From Allostella sp. ATCC 35155 (GTDB lineage Bacteria; Pseudomonadota; Alphaproteobacteria; ATCC43930; Allostellaceae): a DNA stretch of 64,000 nucleotides. The stretch lies in contig AP019701.1 of NCBI GenBank assembly GCA_006738865.1, positions 1,608,001-1,672,000 on the forward strand, read 5' to 3'. The notes beneath the pieces were generated by a model, which made no database searches, was not told the origin of the DNA, and saw only the letters and a program-made list of their open reading frames with translations. Position numbers and translations under genes: made by a program. Below, piece by piece: positions 60,665 through 64,000 of the stretch (its first letter is position 1; the number at the start of each line of letters is the position of its first letter).

Positions 60665-60909
60665 CGGGCCGCGGACCGGCGCCGGCACTGCTCTCCGTCC
60701 GCCGCGCGACGGCGGCGGACGTGCCGACGCTGGTCCGTTTCAGCCGGGCCCTGAGCCGCCAGGAGGGCGATCCGGTCCGCTTCATCACCGCGGAGAAGCT
60801 GCTGGCCGACGGCTTCGGCCGCCGGCCGGAGTTCCGCGCCCGCATCTGCGAGCTTGCCGGCCGCCCGGCCGGCTACACCTTCGACCATGATGCCTACGGC
60901 ATGTGCTGA
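60661..60909 (+). pseudogene. GNAT acetyltransferase, N-terminal half (gene split by an insertion)
   Basis: An 82-codon frame starting with GTG inside the dehydratase stop. It contains the first part of a GNAT domain: SVRRATAADVPTLVRFSRAL, a helix, and the strand RPAGYTFDHDAYG. It ends with MC-stop before the acetyl-CoA loop, so it cannot be functional. The missing last part lies 1.7 kb away at 62646-62786. The interruption coincides with a sharp drop in GC and the arrival of two foreign-looking genes. Confidence 0.85.
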
Positions 60910-60940
60910 GCGGACCTACTCAGCAACGTCACTGAGGCCC

Positions 60941-60962
60941 GACTACAACAATCTCTGTAGTC
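60941..60962 (-). terminator. Hairpin after the TOPRIM-like gene
   Basis: A 7 bp stem (GACTACA and its complement) with an 8 nt loop lies 7 bp beyond the minus-strand stop codon. A second 7 bp stem (TGCTGAG/CTCAGCA, 60904-60925) follows and overlaps the GNAT fragment's stop. Neither has a U run. Confidence 0.45.
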
Positions 60963-60968
60963 ATCGCA

Positions 60969-61445
60969 TCAAAATATGAACTCGCAAACAGTGTTCCTCA
61001 TCCGATCTAGCTCTTTGGCGTTCTGTCGCAGGAGTTCATTTTCCCAGACAACTTGGTTTCCGGAGCGACATTCGGTCGCCAAATTCCGGCCAATGGTTTC
61101 ATAAGAGCCAAGCCCGGCTCGCTTCAAAGATTCTGGCTCAGTGCTAGCGCCGAGAACGAAGACCCTATCTCTGAGATCCTCCGGAATTTGCTCGTTTACC
61201 TTGTTGGCCCTTTGAGGATCGTCATCAAAGTCCAACAAAAGGATGACATACCTCCTATCGTACTTTCGCATAGCGCCGACATGGTCAGCAAGAAAGACTT
61301 CGCAAACGCTTAGCCAGCCCCCCGCCTCAGGTAGAACTTGAATATTTTGAGTGTCGGCTTCTAGCAGGAACCCGTTCGCCAACTGGCGATTAGCGTCATC
61401 CTCTGGAAGAATGAGAAGATGGTCCCGGTACTTATTGACGCTCAT
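60969..61445 (-). CDS. TOPRIM-like partner of an OLD/ABC-type ATPase, 158 aa
   Basis: A protein without signal or membrane segment. Acidic residues are placed as in TOPRIM domains: E15-D16-D17 after the strand HLLILP, and D72-x-D74 in the strand YVILLLDFDDD, followed by FVLGASTEPE (97-105), which adds another acid at E103. The C-terminus is helical. The ATG overlaps the ATPase stop by 4 nt, so both are made together. In OLD nucleases these acids bind metal for DNA cleavage; in PARIS a TOPRIM-bearing AriB (DUF4435) is released from an ABC ATPase. The size of 158 residues is smaller than AriB. The assignment is inferred from motifs and context, not from a search. Confidence 0.6.
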   Translation of the reverse strand: MSVNKYRDHLLILPEDDANRQLANGFLLEADTQNIQVLPEAGGWLSVCEVFLADHVGAMRKYDRRYVILLLDFDDDPQRANKVNEQIPEDLRDRVFVLGASTEPESLKRAGLGSYETIGRNLATECRSGNQVVWENELLRQNAKELDRMRNTVCEFIF

Positions 61446-62563
61446 GCCTCAATATCACCGCGCAGAAGGGCGTCAACAAAACCGCCCTCGAACTTCTTGC
61501 TGTTGCGCATCTCTGCTACTGATGTTTTGACGGTCGGTTCCAGATGGCTGTTTCTGTATAAAACTAGGGTATTCTCGTCAGAGAATCGTCGGATCGTTTC
61601 AGGGTTGTGTGACGTAACAATAAGCTGTCCAGCGTCACGGAAAGCTTTACGAAGAGCTAAAATCGATGGGCTAATCTCTGCCGGCGCGAGAAAATTATCG
61701 GGCTCGTCCCAAAAACAAAGCACTGGCCCATACGCAGAATTTGCCGCAATGGTCAGGGCGAAGATAAAAAAGCATCGTTCGCCGTCAGAAATGTCCTCCA
61801 GAGATAATTCCGCCTGTTGTCCGTCCTTCGAAAAATAGAATGATAGGCTCCTGGAATCCTTGCTGATCACCGGGTTCTTCACCTCCTGAAAATCAGGCAT
61901 GACCTCCAGAAGATATTCAGATATCTTCGAGTATGATGATGGCGAATGTCCAATTATACCTGAAAACCAAGCTCCAATATTGGTCATCTTTATATTGGGC
62001 CGCAAAGTGTCTTCCTCGGAAATCCCCTGCACCAAGCTCGGCACAGGCCGCAGGATTAAAATATTCGCAAGCCAATCTCTAAATATAAATAATGGATCAG
62101 TTGATGACTGCTCTTGCACGATGGGCAGTGCAACTAGATGCCAGTCTATTCTAAAATTAGCTTCGGCCCCTTGTCCGGAACGAGCCAATCGCACCTGCGC
62201 CAGATCACGCGAAAAAATCGGCTTTCCATCAACCAAAAGCCTTTCTTCCAAAACCCGCAGCTCCCGAAATCCACTCGGAAACTCGAAGGCGATTGAATAC
62301 AAATAGTGGCGCTTCCCTAGGTCTACCGCAATTTCAAACCGAATAGGGGTATCTGTGCGCCCGCGCGTAAGATCCTTTGGTTCTACAAGATCGCTAACTC
62401 GATTCGTACCGCGCGCAATCCTCTGCAGAACTTCTAGCGCCAATCCCACGGTCGACTTTCCTGCACCGTTCCTTCCGATCAGAAGGACGGACCGAAAATC
62501 GCCTAGGGCTAGGTCAAAGTTCTCTAGGCATCGGAAGTTGTGGACATACAAACGGCTGATCAT
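61442..62563 (-). CDS. AAA/ABC-type (OLD/RecF-like) ATPase, 373 aa
   Basis: An SMC/RecF/OLD-class ATPase with a short insert in place of a long coiled coil. Walker A is GRNGAGKST (30-38), the ABC signature is LSLEDISDGE (253-261), Walker B is VLCFWDEPD (281-289) with the catalytic Glu287, and the switch histidine H319 is in VTSHN (316-320). The N-terminal LYVHNFRCLENF beta-strand is typical of OLD/AAA_21 proteins. It lacks the TOPRIM domain of full OLD nucleases, which is instead encoded by the next gene. Such split pairs are often anti-phage systems. Low GC content marks it as recently acquired. Confidence 0.85.
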   Translation of the reverse strand: MISRLYVHNFRCLENFDLALGDFRSVLLIGRNGAGKSTVGLALEVLQRIARGTNRVSDLVEPKDLTRGRTDTPIRFEIAVDLGKRHYLYSIAFEFPSGFRELRVLEERLLVDGKPIFSRDLAQVRLARSGQGAEANFRIDWHLVALPIVQEQSSTDPLFIFRDWLANILILRPVPSLVQGISEEDTLRPNIKMTNIGAWFSGIIGHSPSSYSKISEYLLEVMPDFQEVKNPVISKDSRSLSFYFSKDGQQAELSLEDISDGERCFFIFALTIAANSAYGPVLCFWDEPDNFLAPAEISPSILALRKAFRDAGQLIVTSHNPETIRRFSDENTLVLYRNSHLEPTVKTSVAEMRNSKKFEGGFVDALLRGDIEA

Positions 62564-62645
62564 CGGTTAACCATACCCGGCTTGCCCACTTTCCACCAGC
62601 AGGCTGAGAGGTCGTGCCCGTGGAGTGAGCGGGAAGGAAACATAG

Positions 62646-62786
62646 TTGCTCATCTGGTGGTCGTGGAACCCCCGCAACGCCGGCGCCCACGCCTTCTACG
62701 CCGCCATCGGCGCCCGCGAACACGAGGTGCGGGAACACGTCCTCGGGACGGCGGCGATGGCTACCCTCGCTGGCGGGCGAGGGTAG
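62646..62786 (+). pseudogene. GNAT acetyltransferase, C-terminal remnant
   Basis: A 46-codon frame that opens right after a TAG stop and reads LLIWWSWNPRNAGAHAFYAAIGARE, a classic GNAT C-terminal strand-helix-strand with the N-x-x-A-x-x-FY-x-x-x-GA pattern, and ends at TAG. It matches the missing end of the GNAT gene at 60661-60909. The frames differ and the middle is absent, so both parts are non-functional remnants. Confidence 0.75.
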
Positions 62787-62794
62787 CCCACACC

Positions 62795-63547
62795 TCACGG
62801 CAGGTTCGGCAGGTAGGTCTTGTTCTTGGTCGGGCTGATCAGGATCTCGTTGATGCAGACCCGCGGCGGCAGCCGGGCGACGTAGAGGACGGCGTCGGCG
62901 AGGTCCTGCGGCTTCAGGATGACCTCGCGGGTGGCCTTGCTGACCTTGACCGGGCGCTTGTCGAGGATCGGCGTGTCGACGTCGGCCGGGCAGATCGCGG
63001 TGGCGCGGATGCCGTTGCCGCATTCCTCCTGGTTGATCGATTCGTTCAGCACCAGCATCCCGTGCTTGGAGGCGCAGTAGGCGACGCCGGCACCCTTGCC
63101 GACATAGCGGCCGGCCCAGGAGCAGAGGTTGACGATCAGCCCGTCCTGCTGCCTGCGCATGGCCGGCAGCACGGCCGAGACGGTATTGTAGGCGCCGGTC
63201 AGGTTGACGTCGACCAGGAGCTTGAAATCGGGCCGCTTCAGCACGTCGAGCGTGCGGTCGGTGACGTTGAGGCCGGCATTGGCGAAGTGGAGGTCGATGC
63301 GGCCGTGGTGCGCGACGATACCGTCGGCCACCGCTTGGCAGGCATCGCCGTCGACGACGTCGAGCACCGCGACTTCGGCCTTGCCGCCGGCGGCCTTGAT
63401 CCGTGACGCGACCGCGTCCAGCGGTGCCTGGCGGCGGCCGGACAGCACGACGACCATGCCGGCCGCGGCCAGGGTCTCGGCGGTGGCCTCGCCGATGCCG
63501 GTGCCGGCCCCGGTGATCCAGGCGATCTTTCCTTCCAGCGACTGCAT
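62795..63547 (-). CDS. Short-chain dehydrogenase/reductase, 250 aa
   Basis: A classical SDR with cofactor motif GAGTGIG (13-19), NAG (90-92) and catalytic Ser143, Tyr157 and Lys161 (YCASK). It probably uses NAD(P) to oxidise or reduce a small alcohol or ketone; no neighbour reveals the substrate. The start ATG begins the MQSLEGKIAWITGAG opening typical of the family. It lies just beyond the GNAT remnant and faces away from the AraC-type gene. Confidence 0.9.
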   Translation of the reverse strand: MQSLEGKIAWITGAGTGIGEATAETLAAAGMVVVLSGRRQAPLDAVASRIKAAGGKAEVAVLDVVDGDACQAVADGIVAHHGRIDLHFANAGLNVTDRTLDVLKRPDFKLLVDVNLTGAYNTVSAVLPAMRRQQDGLIVNLCSWAGRYVGKGAGVAYCASKHGMLVLNESINQEECGNGIRATAICPADVDTPILDKRPVKVSKATREVILKPQDLADAVLYVARLPPRVCINEILISPTKNKTYLPNLP

Positions 63548-63685
63548 GTTCTGGCGTTCCTTCCCTGCGGGCAATCGGAACCCGCGCGGCGCGGGCGGGG
63601 CAGGGGATCGCACCCGGCCGCCGCCCGTCAAGGGGGGCGGAGTTGCGCAAGCGCGGCAAAGCCGGGTGCGGCTATGGTCGCAGGC

Positions 63686-64000
63686 ATGACGCGAACCGAT
63701 CCGGCACGGCGGGAGGTGGGGGCGGCCAGTGCCGCCGCCCTGCGCCTCGCCCGGCGCATCGAGCGGGTGGTCGAGCATATCGGCAGCCATCTCGATGCCG
63801 ATCTCGACCTCGAGCGGCTGGCCGGCGTCGCCTGCCTGTCGCCCTTCCATTTCCATCGCATCTATCGCGGCGTGATGGGCGAGACGGTGACGGAGACGGT
63901 GCGCCGCCGCCGTCTGCACCGCGCGGCCGGCGAGCTGGTCGAAGGCCTGTTGCCGATCCCGCGCGTCGCGCGGCGCGCCGGCTATTCCGGTGTCGCCGCC
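63686..64000 (+). CDS. AraC family regulator, N-terminal part (gene cut by window end)
   Basis: The first 105 codons are visible. After a short basic start, two helix-turn-helix units are seen, with the conserved VACLSPFHFHRIYRGVMGETVTETVRRRRLHRAAGEL segment and the second unit's PRVARRAGYSGVAA. The DNA-binding domain is at the N-terminus, as in AraC/GyrI-like fusions of the SoxS/Rob-like group, where a ligand-binding domain follows. The gene continues outside the window. It is divergent from the SDR gene by about 140 bp and may regulate it. Confidence 0.88.
   Translation, partial: MTRTDPARREVGAASAAALRLARRIERVVEHIGSHLDADLDLERLAGVACLSPFHFHRIYRGVMGETVTETVRRRRLHRAAGELVEGLLPIPRVARRAGYSGVAA

Larger units (their letters stand above)
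60907..62645. other. Low-GC inserted segment carrying an ATPase and a TOPRIM-like protein
   Basis: This segment is clearly richer in A and T than the flanking DNA (about half GC by eye against roughly 70%). Its ends fall inside a GNAT gene whose two ends survive on either side, in different frames, with about 40 codons of the middle missing. A 7 bp sequence, TGAGCGG, occurs at both junctions (60907-60913 and 62626-62632). No transposase or integrase is present. The two genes inside face the opposite way to the GNAT remnants. Confidence 0.8.

Noticed and set aside
60661-60909. A short but intact acetyltransferase
   Set aside because: It stops before the acetyl-CoA binding loop, and the rest of the domain is found beyond the inserted genes, so it is a broken fragment.
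1-64000. CRISPR array, tRNA, rRNA or insertion sequence
   Set aside because: No regularly spaced short direct repeats, no cloverleaf with a convincing T-loop and acceptor stem, no rRNA segments and no transposase motifs were found on reading. Tandem repeats at 54074-54262 are coding.

Overview
The window is very GC-rich (roughly 70% by eye), with short gaps, many 1-8 nt gene overlaps, and a gene set typical of a free-living alphaproteobacterium: TRAP carriers, a Pha/Mrp antiporter with a fused A-B subunit, DUF3008, MocR regulators and RND pumps. A Rhodospirillales-like member fits, but nothing here fixes the genus. I saw no rRNA, tRNA, CRISPR array, transposase or integrase. One patch (about 60.9-62.6 kb) is clearly lower in GC and looks foreign.

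Layout. 0-4.3 kb: end of a 2-hydroxyacid dehydrogenase, an MFS carrier, a YaiI/YqxD protein, a quinone-reductase-like MDR enzyme, a 48-residue Pro-rich protein, DUF3008 and a CBS-pair protein. 4.4-13.2 kb: an MdtABC-type RND operon (OM factor, adaptor, two pumps) on the minus strand; the OM factor lacks its lipoprotein start. 13.5-18.8 kb: an orphan TRAP binding protein, purC, an aldehyde dehydrogenase, a zinc-ribbon metallopeptidase and a GNAT. 18.8-23.1 kb: a second RND pump and adaptor without an OM factor. 23.2-25.3 kb: three unrecognised membrane or exported proteins. 25.4-30.7 kb: one operon of a polyamine-type ABC importer with ureidoglycolate lyase and a PuuE-type allantoinase, suggesting uptake and use of ureides or purine breakdown products. 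30.7-33.3 kb: beta-carbonic anhydrase, TerC and LysE exporters.

33.3-39.3 kb: a complete Mrp/Pha Na+(K+)/H+ antiporter operon (AB-C-D-E-F-G) divergent from a small XRE regulator. 39.8-42.9 kb: a TRAP operon. 43-47.3 kb: a YbaL/Kef K+ antiporter, a voltage-gated-type K+ channel and a frameshifted acyl/aryl-CoA ligase. 47.3-53.7 kb: methyltransferase, small exported and membrane proteins, a DAO-family oxidase, an SLC13/TrkA-C carrier, an orphan ModA behind a ModE-like palindrome, and a MliC-like lipoprotein. 53.7-56.1 kb: tiny membrane proteins, an exported nonapeptide-repeat protein and a class C serine hydrolase. 56.4-60.7 kb: a MocR regulator divergent from an EamA carrier, an SDR and a threonine dehydratase-like enzyme.

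The most striking region is 60.66-62.79 kb. A GNAT gene is cut in two: its first 82 codons lie at 60661-60909 and its last 46 codons at 62646-62786. Between them sits a low-GC minus-strand pair: an ABC/OLD-type ATPase overlapping by 4 nt a 158-residue protein with TOPRIM-like acidic motifs. This has the form of an OLD/PARIS-like split ATPase-nuclease defence module, but matches no named system I can identify from sequence alone. The window ends with an SDR and the start of an AraC-type regulator.
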